64,000 nt of DNA from CAWKOH01 sp963851245 (lineage in GTDB: Bacteria; Actinomycetota; Acidimicrobiia; Acidimicrobiales; Palsa-688): assembly GCA_963851245.1 (NCBI GenBank), contig CAWKOH010000004.1:372001-436000 (forward strand), in the 5' to 3' direction. A program made the position numbers and the translations under genes. Position 1 is the stretch's first letter. The number at the start of each line of letters is the position of its first letter. The notes beneath the pieces were generated by a model. That model was not told where the DNA came from and did no database searches. It saw only the letters and a program-made list of their open reading frames with translations. Below, piece after piece: positions 27,555 through 36,060 of the stretch.

Positions 27555-29885
27555 ATGAGCGGTCCTCTCGATTCCTGGCGAGTCCTCGACCTGACTGACA
27601 TCCGGGGGGCGTTGTGCGGTCGCATCCTGGCCGATTTGGGCGCCGATGTGATCAAGGTCGAACGGCCCGAAGCCGATGGGGCTGCCCTTTTGTCCACCAC
27701 CTACAGGTACCGCAACGCCAACAAGCGCGGCGCCGTGCTCGACCCGAACGCCGCCGGCGGCCGCGATCGTCTCGACAGCCTCCTCGCCTGGGCCGACATT
27801 TTGATCGAGAACTTCAACAACTCCGAGCGGACGGCCGCCGGCCTCGAACCGGACGCCATCGCCCGGCGGTATCCCGCCCTGGTCCACGTCGCCCTGAGCG
27901 ACTTCGGCCTCACTGGCCCGAGGTCGGAGTGGGTGCTGGACCCGTTGCCGGCGCTGGCCGCCTCCGGGACTCTTCACGCCAGCGGCTTCCCCGATCGGCC
28001 TCCGTGCTGGCTCCCCGGGTATCTGGCCCACGACTGCGCCTCTGTCTATGGAGCCGTCGGCGCCGTGGCCGCCGTCATGGACCGGTCCCGGACCGGCGGC
28101 GGTCAGTTGGTGGAGGTGAGCGTCCAGGAGGCGGCCCTGGCCGGAACCACGCCGTGGTCGGTTGCCGTGGAGGACTACCTCCGGATCAATCCTTTGCTGC
28201 CCGCCAAGGGCACCCGTAATGCTGACGGTCTGTACTGGGTGCTGCCGGCGTCGGACGGATGGGTGCGGACGGTGATCGGCAACCCCAAGCAGTGGAGAGG
28301 CTTTCTGGCCCTTCTCCGCAATCCCGAGGAGCTGGAAGCGCCGGAATGGAAGGAGGTGGGGTTCCGCGCCATGAACGGCGACGTGGTCCGGCTTATAGCC
28401 GAGAGCCGCCTGACCGACCGGACTCGCGCCGAGTTGTTCGAGGAAGCCCTCCAGCACGGAGCCACCCTGGGTGTGATCCACGCTCCCTCCGAGTTCGTCG
28501 GGCACGCTCAGCCCCGCGCCCGCAACGCCTTTGTCGAGACCGGCTTCCCCGGCCTCGAGCGGGCGCCCTTCGTGGCCCCTCCTGTCAGGCTGTCCGCCAC
28601 GCCCTCCTCCCTTCGCCGTCCGGCCCCGGCCCCCGGCGAGGACACCTCTACGAGGGAGCGGCGTCATTCGAGCCGGCAGGCGGCCGAACCGGGCGCCGAG
28701 CTGCTGCTCGACGGTGTCCGGGTGATCGAGTTCGGGATGGCTGCGGTGGTGCCCGAGGTCGATCTGGTCCTGTCGGAACTGGGCGCCGACGTCATCAAGA
28801 TCGAATCCGCCGCCCACCTCGACGTTCTCCGCGCCGCCGGGCGGGGCCAGGTCAACTGTGCCTTCGCCTTCAACGCCGAATGCCGCGGCCGCCGCAGCGT
28901 CGTCCTCAATCTCGACACCGACGAAGGGCGCCAGCTTGCTTTCCGGCTGTGCGCCGAAGCCGACGTTGTCGCCGAGAATTACCGGGGCGGTGTGCTCGAT
29001 CGGATGGGGCTGGGCTACGAGGCGGTCAAAGGGGCCAACCCCTCGGTCATATACGTCTCCTCCCAGGGATACGGCCGAGGTGGTCCCCTCGGTGAGATGC
29101 CGGCCTACGGACCCCTCAACCTCGGTTTCGTCGGTCTGCACCACCTGTGGAACCACCCTGACGTCCCGTATCCCTGCGGCACCTCGCTGAACCACCCCGA
29201 TCACATCGCCGGAAAGCTCCTGGCTGTCGGCGTGCTCGCCGCCCTGGACCACCGCCGTCGCACCGGGCAGGGCCAGCTGGTGGACATGGCTCAGACCGAG
29301 GCCGCCGCCTTTCTCATGGGCGACGTCTATTTGAACGGATATCTGAAGGGGGCCGACCCGCCTGCGCTCGGCAACTCGCTTGCCGACGCCGTGCCCCACG
29401 GTGTGTACCCGTCCGCCGGTGACGACCGGTGGCTGGCCCTCTCCGTTCTCGACGACGCCGCCTGGCAACGGCTGTGTGAGGCTCTCGGATGGTCCGTCGA
29501 CTCCTCGACAGCGACCCTCGATGGTCGCCTGGGGGCCCGGGACGCCATCGACAAGCGCATCACCGAGTGGTCGTCTGCCCTGGTCGCTGAGGATGCCGCC
29601 CAGCTGTTACAGAGCCGCGGCGTTTCGGCGATGCCCGTTATGGGCCCGCTCGATCACCTGGTTGACCCCCACCTGGCGCAACGGGGCTTCATCGTGACCC
29701 TCGTGCACCCCGAGGTGGGGAGGGAACGGCACGCCGGGAACCCGGTACGCCTATCGCGCCTGCCTCAGCGCACAGCCCGGTCGGCCCCCTGCCTCGGGGT
29801 CGACACCGAAGAGGTGCTCGGAACCCTGCTCGGCATGGGTGCCGACGAGGTGGGGGAGCTCCGCCGGCGGGGCGTCTGTAGCTAA
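27555..29885 (+). CDS. Tandem-domain CaiB/BaiF CoA-transferase (second paralogue)
   Basis: About 776 residues with two class III CoA-transferase domains. Domain 1 begins WRVLDLTDIRGALCGRILAD, with Asp160 in YLAHDCASVYG. Domain 2 begins LLLDGVRVIEFGMAAVVPEV near 384, with Asp549 in LNHPDHIAGK. It is a paralogue of the 22579 gene with the same domain order but clearly diverged. Three ATGs are possible (27516, 27528, 27555); I chose 27555 because GGAGCGG lies 9 bases before it and domain 1 starts at once. A longer start would leave only about 30 bases to the divergent AMACR start. It probably activates a different acid intermediate of the same pathway. Confidence 0.86.
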   Translation: MSGPLDSWRVLDLTDIRGALCGRILADLGADVIKVERPEADGAALLSTTYRYRNANKRGAVLDPNAAGGRDRLDSLLAWADILIENFNNSERTAAGLEPDAIARRYPALVHVALSDFGLTGPRSEWVLDPLPALAASGTLHASGFPDRPPCWLPGYLAHDCASVYGAVGAVAAVMDRSRTGGGQLVEVSVQEAALAGTTPWSVAVEDYLRINPLLPAKGTRNADGLYWVLPASDGWVRTVIGNPKQWRGFLALLRNPEELEAPEWKEVGFRAMNGDVVRLIAESRLTDRTRAELFEEALQHGATLGVIHAPSEFVGHAQPRARNAFVETGFPGLERAPFVAPPVRLSATPSSLRRPAPAPGEDTSTRERRHSSRQAAEPGAELLLDGVRVIEFGMAAVVPEVDLVLSELGADVIKIESAAHLDVLRAAGRGQVNCAFAFNAECRGRRSVVLNLDTDEGRQLAFRLCAEADVVAENYRGGVLDRMGLGYEAVKGANPSVIYVSSQGYGRGGPLGEMPAYGPLNLGFVGLHHLWNHPDVPYPCGTSLNHPDHIAGKLLAVGVLAALDHRRRTGQGQLVDMAQTEAAAFLMGDVYLNGYLKGADPPALGNSLADAVPHGVYPSAGDDRWLALSVLDDAAWQRLCEALGWSVDSSTATLDGRLGARDAIDKRITEWSSALVAEDAAQLLQSRGVSAMPVMGPLDHLVDPHLAQRGFIVTLVHPEVGRERHAGNPVRLSRLPQRTARSAPCLGVDTEEVLGTLLGMGADEVGELRRRGVCS

Positions 29886-29905
29886 ATGGCGGCCGGGGTT
29901 TGCCG

Positions 29906-29943
29906 CTAGCTGCCGGCGGGTCTGGCTGCTAGCTACCGGCGGG
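29906..29943. repeat. Imperfect 15-bp direct repeat between convergent genes
   Basis: CTAGCTGCCGGCGGG (29906-29920) and CTAGCTACCGGCGGG (29929-29943) differ at one base and are 23 bases apart. The second copy contains the stop of the enoyl-CoA hydratase gene. A local duplication at a gene end is inferred. Confidence 0.5.
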
Positions 29944-30783
29944 GGGAGACGCCGGCTGCTTCTCGGCCGTCCGGTAGTCGCCGAAGGGCGCGTCCCGCTT
30001 GCTGAGCGCGTCCGTCAGTCCCTTTTGCATGTCGGCAACGAACTCGCGCATCGTTTGCTGATGGGTGCCGAGGGCGCATAGCTCCGTCCCGATTCGAATC
30101 CCGGTCCTCATGCCCATGACTTCCATCTGCCGGTGGACGACCCGCTTGTTGATCTGAACCACATCGGGCGGCAGCTTGGCGATCCTCGCTGCCACCGCCA
30201 GCACGTTCTCGTCGAGCTCCTCTACCGGGAAGGCCGCGTTGGCCCAACCCACCCGCACCGCTTCCAGACCAGACATCGAGTCGCCGGTGAGCATGGCCTC
30301 CATCGCCTTGCGCATGCCCATTGTCCACGGGTGGAAGTGCATGTCGGGGACTCCGAAACGAACGGCCGGATAGCCGATCTGGGCGTCCTCGGCCACATAG
30401 ATGAGGTCGCAACCGGACGCCAGCTCACTCCCTCCCGCCAGGCAGTAGCCATGGACCTGGGCGATCACCGGCTTAGCCAGGTCCCAGATGCTCATCCAGC
30501 CCTCTGTTACGTGGCGGGGCCACTGACCGTCGCCGTGTGCGGTGAAGAAGGGAAGTTCATATCCCGCGTTGCCGCCGCCCAGGTCGTAACCCGCCGAGAA
30601 TGACTTGCCGGCGCCCCTCACGATGCTCACGCGGACGGACTCGTCGCCGTCTGCCTCCCGCAAAGCCGCCAGAATCTCTCCCCGCAGGGGATGGAAGAGA
30701 GCATTGCGCTTCTCCGGACGATTGAGGGTTATCCGGCGCACTCCGGGCGCTGGATCTTCTACCAGGATCACGCTGTATGGCAT
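29929..30783 (-). CDS. Enoyl-CoA hydratase/isomerase family protein
   Basis: A 284-residue crotonase-fold enzyme from ATG 30783, chosen because GGAGAG lies 8 bases upstream; a longer start at 30813 exists. Family blocks are RRITLNRPEKRNAL, the oxyanion loop GAGKSFSAGYDLGGG, VIAQVHGYCLAGGSELASGC and VRFGVPDMHFHPWTMGMRK. The length is slightly more than the usual 260 because of a C-terminal extension ending TAEKQPASPPAGS. It would hydrate enoyl-CoA in beta-oxidation. A perfect KstR-like operator lies 98 bases upstream, shared with the divergent nitronate-monooxygenase-like gene. Confidence 0.88.
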   Translation of the reverse strand: MPYSVILVEDPAPGVRRITLNRPEKRNALFHPLRGEILAALREADGDESVRVSIVRGAGKSFSAGYDLGGGNAGYELPFFTAHGDGQWPRHVTEGWMSIWDLAKPVIAQVHGYCLAGGSELASGCDLIYVAEDAQIGYPAVRFGVPDMHFHPWTMGMRKAMEAMLTGDSMSGLEAVRVGWANAAFPVEELDENVLAVAARIAKLPPDVVQINKRVVHRQMEVMGMRTGIRIGTELCALGTHQQTMREFVADMQKGLTDALSKRDAPFGDYRTAEKQPASPPAGS

Positions 30784-30880
30784 GGGCCGCACTCTCCGCT
30801 TGGACTCGCTCAACTAGAACAGGCTCGCAGCATATGGGTTGGCGGCGCGGCGTTGCCGCTCCGCCGGACCCCGCCTAGAC

Positions 30881-30894
30881 TGGAACGCGTTCTA
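30881..30894. promoter_or_regulatory. KstR-like operator TGGAACGCGTTCTA (perfect consensus)
   Basis: It matches TnnAACnnGTTnnA at every defined position. It is located 37 bases before the GTG at 30931 and 98 bases before the enoyl-CoA hydratase ATG, so it could control both divergent genes. Confidence 0.68.
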
Positions 30895-30930
30895 GTTTGA
30901 CCGTTTGAGGGCAGGCCGGGGGAGGTTCGT

Positions 30931-32070
30931 GTGAAGACCGAAATCTGCGAGATGCTGGGCATCGAGTTCCCGATCTTCGCCTTTACCCATTGCCGCGACG
31001 TGGCTGCCGCCGTCAGCCGCGCCGGCGGCATGGGCGTCCTTGGGGCTCTCGCCTTCTCGCCGGACCAGCTCGAGATCGAGCTGTCCTGGATCGATGAGCA
31101 TTGCGGCGGGAAGCCCTACGGGGTGGACGTCGTCATGCCTGTGAAGAGCGCCGACCGTGACGCCGGCCTGCACGACAAGCGCGATCTGAGCCGGCAGCTG
31201 TACGACATGATCGATCAGGCTCACTGGGACTACGCGGACAAGATTCTGGCTGATCACGGCGTTCCGCCTCTGGCGGACGAGGACTCCACGGGCGCCGGCG
31301 ATCCCGTTGACCGCGGTGTCCTGGGGTGGACCGAGGCCACGGGGACCCCGCTCATCGACGTGGCCCTGGCGCACCCCATCACACTCCTTGCCAGCGCCCT
31401 CGGGCCGCCGCCGAAGGAAGCGATCGACCGGGCCCACGATCAGGGTGTGAAGGTGGCCGCTCTGGTCGGACGCGTCGAGCAGGCCATCCGCGACGTCCAG
31501 AAGGGGGTGGACATCATCGTCGCCTCGGGCTACGAGGCCGGCGGCCACACCGGGGAAGTGGCGTCGATGGTTCTCGTTCCCGACGTCGTCGACGCCGTGG
31601 CCCCCGTCCCGGTGTTGGCCGCGGGTGGAATCGGTTCGGGCCGCCAGATTGCCGCCGCGATGGCCCTTGGGGCCCAAGGGGTCTGGACCGGGTCGATCTG
31701 GCTGACCGTTACCGAGGCCAACACGAGCGAAATCGTGATGGAGAAATTGTTGCGGGCCCACTCCGCCGACACCGTCCGCTCGCGAGCTATGACAGGCAAG
31801 CCGGCCCGGCAGCTCCGCACCGCCTGGACCGAAGCGTGGGACTCTCCCGATTCGCCCGGAACCCTCCCGATGCCGCTCCAGTTCATCCTGAACTCGAGGG
31901 CCATGCGGCGGATCCAGCGGTCGGGCAACCGCGAGCTGGCCGGGATGCCGGTCGGTCAGATCGTGAGTCGGATGAATCAGGTGCGTCCCAGCAAGGACGT
32001 CATCTACGAGATGGTCGAGGAGTACATCGAGACGATGAGTCGCCTGGACTCCACCCTGCCGACCAGCTGA
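30931..32070 (+). CDS. Nitronate monooxygenase / 2-nitropropane dioxygenase-like flavoprotein
   Basis: A 379-residue FMN-dependent TIM-barrel protein. Blocks seen are GIEFPIFAFTHCRDVAAAVS, AGGMGVLGALAFSPDQLEIE, IIVASGYEAGGHTGEVASM and PVLAAGGIGSGRQIAAAM, which define the NPD fold. Many actinobacterial members sit in lipid or steroid catabolic clusters with unknown reactions and are probably not nitroalkane oxidases; enoyl-reductase-like roles are also possible. The start is GTG 30931 with GGGGGAGG about 9 bases upstream. The reductase gene follows after 4 bases, so they form an operon under the KstR-like site. Confidence 0.86.
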   Translation: MKTEICEMLGIEFPIFAFTHCRDVAAAVSRAGGMGVLGALAFSPDQLEIELSWIDEHCGGKPYGVDVVMPVKSADRDAGLHDKRDLSRQLYDMIDQAHWDYADKILADHGVPPLADEDSTGAGDPVDRGVLGWTEATGTPLIDVALAHPITLLASALGPPPKEAIDRAHDQGVKVAALVGRVEQAIRDVQKGVDIIVASGYEAGGHTGEVASMVLVPDVVDAVAPVPVLAAGGIGSGRQIAAAMALGAQGVWTGSIWLTVTEANTSEIVMEKLLRAHSADTVRSRAMTGKPARQLRTAWTEAWDSPDSPGTLPMPLQFILNSRAMRRIQRSGNRELAGMPVGQIVSRMNQVRPSKDVIYEMVEEYIETMSRLDSTLPTS

Positions 32071-32074
32071 CGAC

Positions 32075-33061
32075 GTGGCCGCCCGCGCCGTTTTCCTCGA
32101 CGACTACCAGCGCGTCGCCGTGGCGCTGACCAGATCCTTCGGGGTCGATCCCGCCGTCGAACTGATATCCATCGACGAGCACATCGACGACGAGGACGCC
32201 CTGGAGGGGGTCCTGACAGGAGCCGATGTAGTCGTCGCTATGCGCGAGAGGACGGCGTTCCCGGCCTCGTTGATCCGCCGCCTGCCGGACCTGCGCTTGC
32301 TGATCACCACCGGCATGGGCAACGCGGTGATGGATATCGATGCCGCCACCCGGGCCGGCGTATGCGTGTGCGGGACGCTCGGGACCATCACGCCGACGTC
32401 CGAGCTGACCTGGGGCCTGATCTTTGCCCTCCTGCGCCAGATCCCGGCAGCCGATGCCGCCATGCGCGATGGCGCATGGCAGTCGACTATGGGGACCTCC
32501 GTGGCTGGGAAAACGCTGGGGATTCTCGGCGCCGGCCGGTTGGGAAGCCTGGTGGCCGAGGCCGGCCAGGCCTTCCGCATGGATGTCATCGCCTGGAGTC
32601 AGAACCTGACCATCGAACGCGCCGCCGCGGTCGGCGCCCAGCTGGTCACCAAGGAGGAGATCTTCGCCCGTTCGGACGTGTTGTCGATCCACCTGGTCCT
32701 GAGTGATCGCACCCGCGGCCTGGTTGGCGAGCCCGAATTGCGAGCCATGAAACGGTCGGCCGTCATAGTCAATACCTCACGCGGTCCCATCATCGACGAG
32801 CCGGCCCTCCTGCGCGCCTTGCAGGAGGACTGGATCGCCGGCGCCGCCCTGGACGTATATGACACCGAGCCCTTACCAGCGAACCACCCGTTCCGGACCA
32901 TGCCGAACACCGTGCTGACGCCCCACCTCGGTTACGTGACCGACGATTGCTACGACGTCTTCTTCCGGGATATCGCCGAGGACATCAACGCCTTCGTCGC
33001 CGGCGGCCCGGTGCGGGTGCTCAATCCCGGATGGGAATCCGCCCGGGCCCGAGCCGAGTAG
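32075..33061 (+). CDS. D-isomer-specific 2-hydroxyacid dehydrogenase
   Basis: A 328-residue NAD-dependent D-2-hydroxyacid dehydrogenase. The nucleotide loop is LGILGAGRLGSLVAEAG. The catalytic segment VNTSRGPIIDEPALLRALQE carries the Arg, AALDVYDTEPLPANHP the Glu and VLTPHLGYVTDD the His. It resembles the branch often annotated as phosphoglycerate dehydrogenase-like or glyoxylate/hydroxypyruvate reductase-like, without an ACT domain. The start is GTG 32075, 4 bases after the upstream stop. The substrate is unknown, and its place in the catabolic operon suggests a 2-oxo or 2-hydroxy acid intermediate. Confidence 0.88.
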   Translation: MAARAVFLDDYQRVAVALTRSFGVDPAVELISIDEHIDDEDALEGVLTGADVVVAMRERTAFPASLIRRLPDLRLLITTGMGNAVMDIDAATRAGVCVCGTLGTITPTSELTWGLIFALLRQIPAADAAMRDGAWQSTMGTSVAGKTLGILGAGRLGSLVAEAGQAFRMDVIAWSQNLTIERAAAVGAQLVTKEEIFARSDVLSIHLVLSDRTRGLVGEPELRAMKRSAVIVNTSRGPIIDEPALLRALQEDWIAGAALDVYDTEPLPANHPFRTMPNTVLTPHLGYVTDDCYDVFFRDIAEDINAFVAGGPVRVLNPGWESARARAE

Positions 33062-33116
33062 ATCGGTTGCCCGGCTTCGGCGTGGGCCGGTTCGGGGGCG
33101 GCCGACGACACCGCCG

Positions 33117-33134
33117 CCCTCCCGGCCGGGAGGG
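33117..33134. terminator. Perfect 18-bp palindrome between convergent genes
   Basis: CCCTCCCGGCCGGGAGGG lies 56 bases after the hydroxyacid dehydrogenase stop and about 100 bases before the end of the convergent amidohydrolase gene. It is a likely terminator for the plus-strand operon, without a T-run. Nothing else is recognised in the 175-bp gap. Confidence 0.5.
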
Positions 33135-33236
33135 ATAGCCGGTTGGGAGGGCTCGCATGTGCCGGCTGGGCTAGTAGCGGCGGTGCTCAAGTGGCCGCCC
33201 ACTCTGTGACGAGAGCTGTGTTAACTGTGGACCGCC

Positions 33237-34436
33237 TCAGCTGAGAGCCATCGCCGTGTACATGGCGATGCCGGTGGCCATGGCGCCCTCATCGATGACG
33301 AACCGGTTCGAGTGGTTGGGCGCCGGCCGGTCCACGCCGGCAGGGGCCGCCCCCAGGAACGCCATCGAACCAGGGACCGACTGCAAGACGTAGGACCAGT
33401 CCTCCGCACCCATGACCGGACTGGGCATGCGGACCACCTGCTCGCCGCCGACCAGGGACCGGGCCACGGAGAGGGTGTGTTCGGCGAAGTCCGAGTCGTT
33501 GATCGTGACGGGGTAGTTGGCCCCCTCCATCACCACGGTCGCGGTGCAGCCGTGGGCGGAAGCGATGTGCTCGGAGATCTGCTGCAGCCCTTCCAGCACG
33601 AGATCACGCGACCGTTCCGACACGGCCCGGATGGTGCCGGCGCAGGTAACGGTCTCCGGTATCACGTTGAAGGCGGTGCCGGCGCTGATCGTCGTCACCG
33701 TCAGGACGGCCGGGTCGAAGGCCGGGACAGTCCTGGTGACCATCGACTGCAGGGCCATGACGATCTCGCATGCCACCGGGACCGGATCGGTGGCATCGTG
33801 CGGCATGGAGGCGTGGCCACCGGCACCCTTGACGAAGACACGGAACTCGTCCGCTGAGGCCATCATGGTGCCCGACCGGCAGGTGATCCACCCCGACGGG
33901 ATGACCGACGAGATGTGAAGGGCGAACGCCCTGTCGATCGGGCCGTAAGAGGTGAGGAGGCCCTCCTGGATCATCGTCTTGGCTCCGTCGTGGCCTTCCT
34001 CACCGGGCTGGAACATCAGCACGACCCGGCCTTTCAGGTCCCGGCGGCGATCCTTCAGCAGTCGAGCGGCCCCGATGAGCATGGCCACGTGAGTGTCGTG
34101 GCCGCAGGCGTGCATCCTGCCGTCGACGTTCGACGCGAACTCGAGCCCGGTGTCCTCCGGCATCTCCAGGGCGTCCATGTCGGCCCGCAGCAGGGTGGTT
34201 GGCCCGGCCTGGTCACCCTCCAGCACCGCCACGACCGAGCTGCACTGGCCGCCCAGATTGGCGGTGAGCCCCATTCCCTCCAGGGAGCCGGCGATCAGCT
34301 CCTGGGTGCCAGGTAGCTCCAGACCGGTCTCGGGGTTCGCATGGATGCGACGGCGGAGGCCCACCGCGTCCTCAAGTCTGGCGCCGGCCTCTTTGACGAG
34401 TCTGCTGTCGACTGCTGGTGAAGTCGCTTCGGGCAT
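33237..34436 (-). CDS. M20D-family amidohydrolase (amino-acylase / IAA-amide hydrolase-like)
   Basis: A 399-residue metallo-amidohydrolase of the HipO/AmhX type. The metal-binding segments are RMHACGHDTHVAMLIGAARL (Cys111 and His113 typical of M20D) and LMFQPGEEGHDGAKTMI (Glu146/147). The dimerisation lid has VFVKGAGGHASMPHDATDP, and the last ligand His is in APNHSNRFVIDEGAM. These enzymes hydrolyse N-acyl amino acids or related amides in the cytoplasm. The start is ATG 34436, and the divergent enoyl-CoA hydratase begins 70 bases away. No secretion signal is visible. The substrate is unknown. Confidence 0.9.
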   Translation of the reverse strand: MPEATSPAVDSRLVKEAGARLEDAVGLRRRIHANPETGLELPGTQELIAGSLEGMGLTANLGGQCSSVVAVLEGDQAGPTTLLRADMDALEMPEDTGLEFASNVDGRMHACGHDTHVAMLIGAARLLKDRRRDLKGRVVLMFQPGEEGHDGAKTMIQEGLLTSYGPIDRAFALHISSVIPSGWITCRSGTMMASADEFRVFVKGAGGHASMPHDATDPVPVACEIVMALQSMVTRTVPAFDPAVLTVTTISAGTAFNVIPETVTCAGTIRAVSERSRDLVLEGLQQISEHIASAHGCTATVVMEGANYPVTINDSDFAEHTLSVARSLVGGEQVVRMPSPVMGAEDWSYVLQSVPGSMAFLGAAPAGVDRPAPNHSNRFVIDEGAMATGIAMYTAMALS

Positions 34437-34506
34437 CCAGGAACCTCCGGGTCCGTCCGAGCAGGGCCGAAATGATCCTATGGGGCGGCGGTTATTGTCG
34501 CCCGGC

Positions 34507-35304
34507 GTGGACTACTCGCGGTACGAGCGGCTGGTGTTCGAGCGTCATGATCCCGGGATTCTCCTCGTCACTCTCAACCGGCCGGATAAGTACAACGCCA
34601 CCGACGAGACCATGCACACCGAGATCGCCAAGGTATGGGCCGATGTGGCTGCCGACCCCGAAACGAGAGTGGCCGTGGTCACCGGGGCCGGCCGGGCCTT
34701 CTGCGCCGGTGGCGACCTCGAAATGCTCGAGAGGCTGGCCGGTAGCTACCAGCGGGTCTCCAACATGCTCTCCGAGGTGACCGAGATGGTGCACGGCATG
34801 GCGGACTGCGAGAAGCCGATCGTGTCGGCCATCAACGGCGCGGCTGTGGGAGCCGGCTTGGCCGTCGCCCTGATGGCGGACATCTCGGTTTGCGCCGAGG
34901 ACGCCCGCCTCGGCGACGGCCACACCCGGCTCGGGGTCGCCGCCGGCGACCACGCCGCCATCGTGTGGCCCATCCTGGCCGGGATGGCGAAGGCCCGCTA
35001 CTACCTGTTGACGGGCGAGATGATCACTGGCGCCGAAGCCGACCGTATCGGTCTGGTCAGCATGGCGGTGCCTCGCGAGGAGGTGCTCACGCGGGCCATG
35101 GAGATCGCCGGCCAGCTGGCGTCCGGCCCGCAGACAGCCATTCGATGGACCAAGCGGGCCCTGAACCAGTGGGTCCGCCAGGCCGGGCCCATATTCGAAC
35201 AGTCCACCGCCATGGAGATGCTCACCTTCCTGGGACCCGACGTGGTGGAAGGGATCTCCGCCCTCCGCGACAAGCGCCCGCCCCGATTCCCGTCCACCGA
35301 ATGA
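34507..35304 (+). CDS. Enoyl-CoA hydratase/isomerase family protein
   Basis: A 265-residue crotonase from GTG 34507. Characteristic blocks are ILLVTLNRPDKYNATDETM, VTGAGRAFCAGGDLEMLERL, PIVSAINGAAVGAGLAVALM and TRLGVAAGDHAAIVWPILAG, followed by ALNQWVRQAGPIFEQST. The glutamate that often activates water is not obvious at the usual place (AGDHAA), so it may be an isomerase or decarboxylase-type crotonase. A longer upstream start would overlap the divergent amidohydrolase. It ends 7 bases before the convergent carboxymuconolactone decarboxylase-like gene. Confidence 0.86.
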   Translation: MDYSRYERLVFERHDPGILLVTLNRPDKYNATDETMHTEIAKVWADVAADPETRVAVVTGAGRAFCAGGDLEMLERLAGSYQRVSNMLSEVTEMVHGMADCEKPIVSAINGAAVGAGLAVALMADISVCAEDARLGDGHTRLGVAAGDHAAIVWPILAGMAKARYYLLTGEMITGAEADRIGLVSMAVPREEVLTRAMEIAGQLASGPQTAIRWTKRALNQWVRQAGPIFEQSTAMEMLTFLGPDVVEGISALRDKRPPRFPSTE

Positions 35305-35311
35305 CGCGCTA

Positions 35312-35947
35312 CTAGCTGCCCTCGCCGGTGGTGGTATGCAAGCCTGACCAGGCGTCGCCGGGTCCCTCCACCTCGACCACTCGCTCGGGTTGGTTGTCGA
35401 ACTCGAGCCGCAAGGCGTTGGTGATGCTGGCGTGCATCACGTACATGGCGATGACGTAGACCAGGCTCAGGATCTCCTCGTCCGAGAGATGGGACTTGAG
35501 GGTGGCGAAGACGTCGTCGTGAACCCGGCCCCGGTCCAGGGCCAGGCCGTCGGCGAGGGCCAGGACCGCTCGCTCTACTGGCGAGAAGAGGTCGGACGTA
35601 CCCCAGGCTGCGACGGCGGCGATCTTCTCCTCCGGGATGCCGAGCGCCCGGCAGGACTTGCAGTGCTGCGAGAACACGAACTGGCTTCCTGCCGCCCAGC
35701 CCGCCCGCGTCTGGCCCAGCTCCCGGAGAACCGGATCCACGGCGACGTTGCGGTAAAGGAGGAACCCCTGGCTGGCATGGCGCAGCACGTCGGGCACGAG
35801 GGCGAACACTGTCCACCAGTCGCCCGGGGTGCCGGTAGCCGTCCCCGGTTCGGCCACTGGATCCCGATTGCCGAAGAGCAGATCGTAAGTCGAAATGACC
35901 ACGTCGGAGGTGGCTTCCGATCGTGGGACCTGGCGCAGTCGGGGCAT
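35312..35947 (-). CDS. Carboxymuconolactone decarboxylase / AhpD-like protein
   Basis: A 211-residue all-helical protein of the CMD/AhpD fold. It has a redox-type CxxC in SQFVFSQHCKSCRALGI, the position of the AhpD peroxidase centre, and SHLSDEEILSLVYVIAMYVM near the end. AhpD-like members reduce peroxides or alkylhydroperoxides; others act on aromatic lactones. The usual proton-relay Glu/His around the CxxC is partly present (Gln-His before CKSC). The start is ATG 35947, about 110 bases from the divergent acyl-CoA dehydrogenase. A peroxide-detoxifying role next to flavin oxidoreductases is inferred. Confidence 0.75.
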   Translation of the reverse strand: MPRLRQVPRSEATSDVVISTYDLLFGNRDPVAEPGTATGTPGDWWTVFALVPDVLRHASQGFLLYRNVAVDPVLRELGQTRAGWAAGSQFVFSQHCKSCRALGIPEEKIAAVAAWGTSDLFSPVERAVLALADGLALDRGRVHDDVFATLKSHLSDEEILSLVYVIAMYVMHASITNALRLEFDNQPERVVEVEGPGDAWSGLHTTTGEGS

Positions 35948-36017
35948 GGGTTCCTCCGATGAGTCGTCGACACGGGGGCACTCAAGGGGATATCAGGATT
36001 GTCGGAATCGGTCCAGC

Positions 36018-36042
36018 TTCTCGCTAACGTTTCTCGCAAACG
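36018..36042. promoter_or_regulatory. Tandem 12-bp repeat upstream of acyl-CoA dehydrogenase
   Basis: TTCTCGCTAACG (36018-36029) and TTCTCGCAAACG (36031-36042) differ at one base and are 13 bp apart. They end 18 bases before the ATG at 36061, so they could be a regulator site or only a local duplication. Confidence 0.35.
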
Positions 36043-36060
36043 GACGTGCATGGGGGACTC

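Noticed and set aside
26088..29468. A very long (over 1100 codons) minus-strand open frame opposite the tandem CoA-transferase gene.
   Set aside because: It is antisense to real genes and of low complexity (Arg/Gly/Pro rich), as expected at this GC content.
21024..29885. An apparent pattern of Asp replaced by Glu in the GxGQxxDV motif of alternating tandem CaiB/BaiF domains.
   Set aside because: That motif is not the catalytic one. The active Asp lies in the preceding segment (for example GDFGGG, FPDHVVG, YLAHDCAS) and is present in all four full tandem domains.
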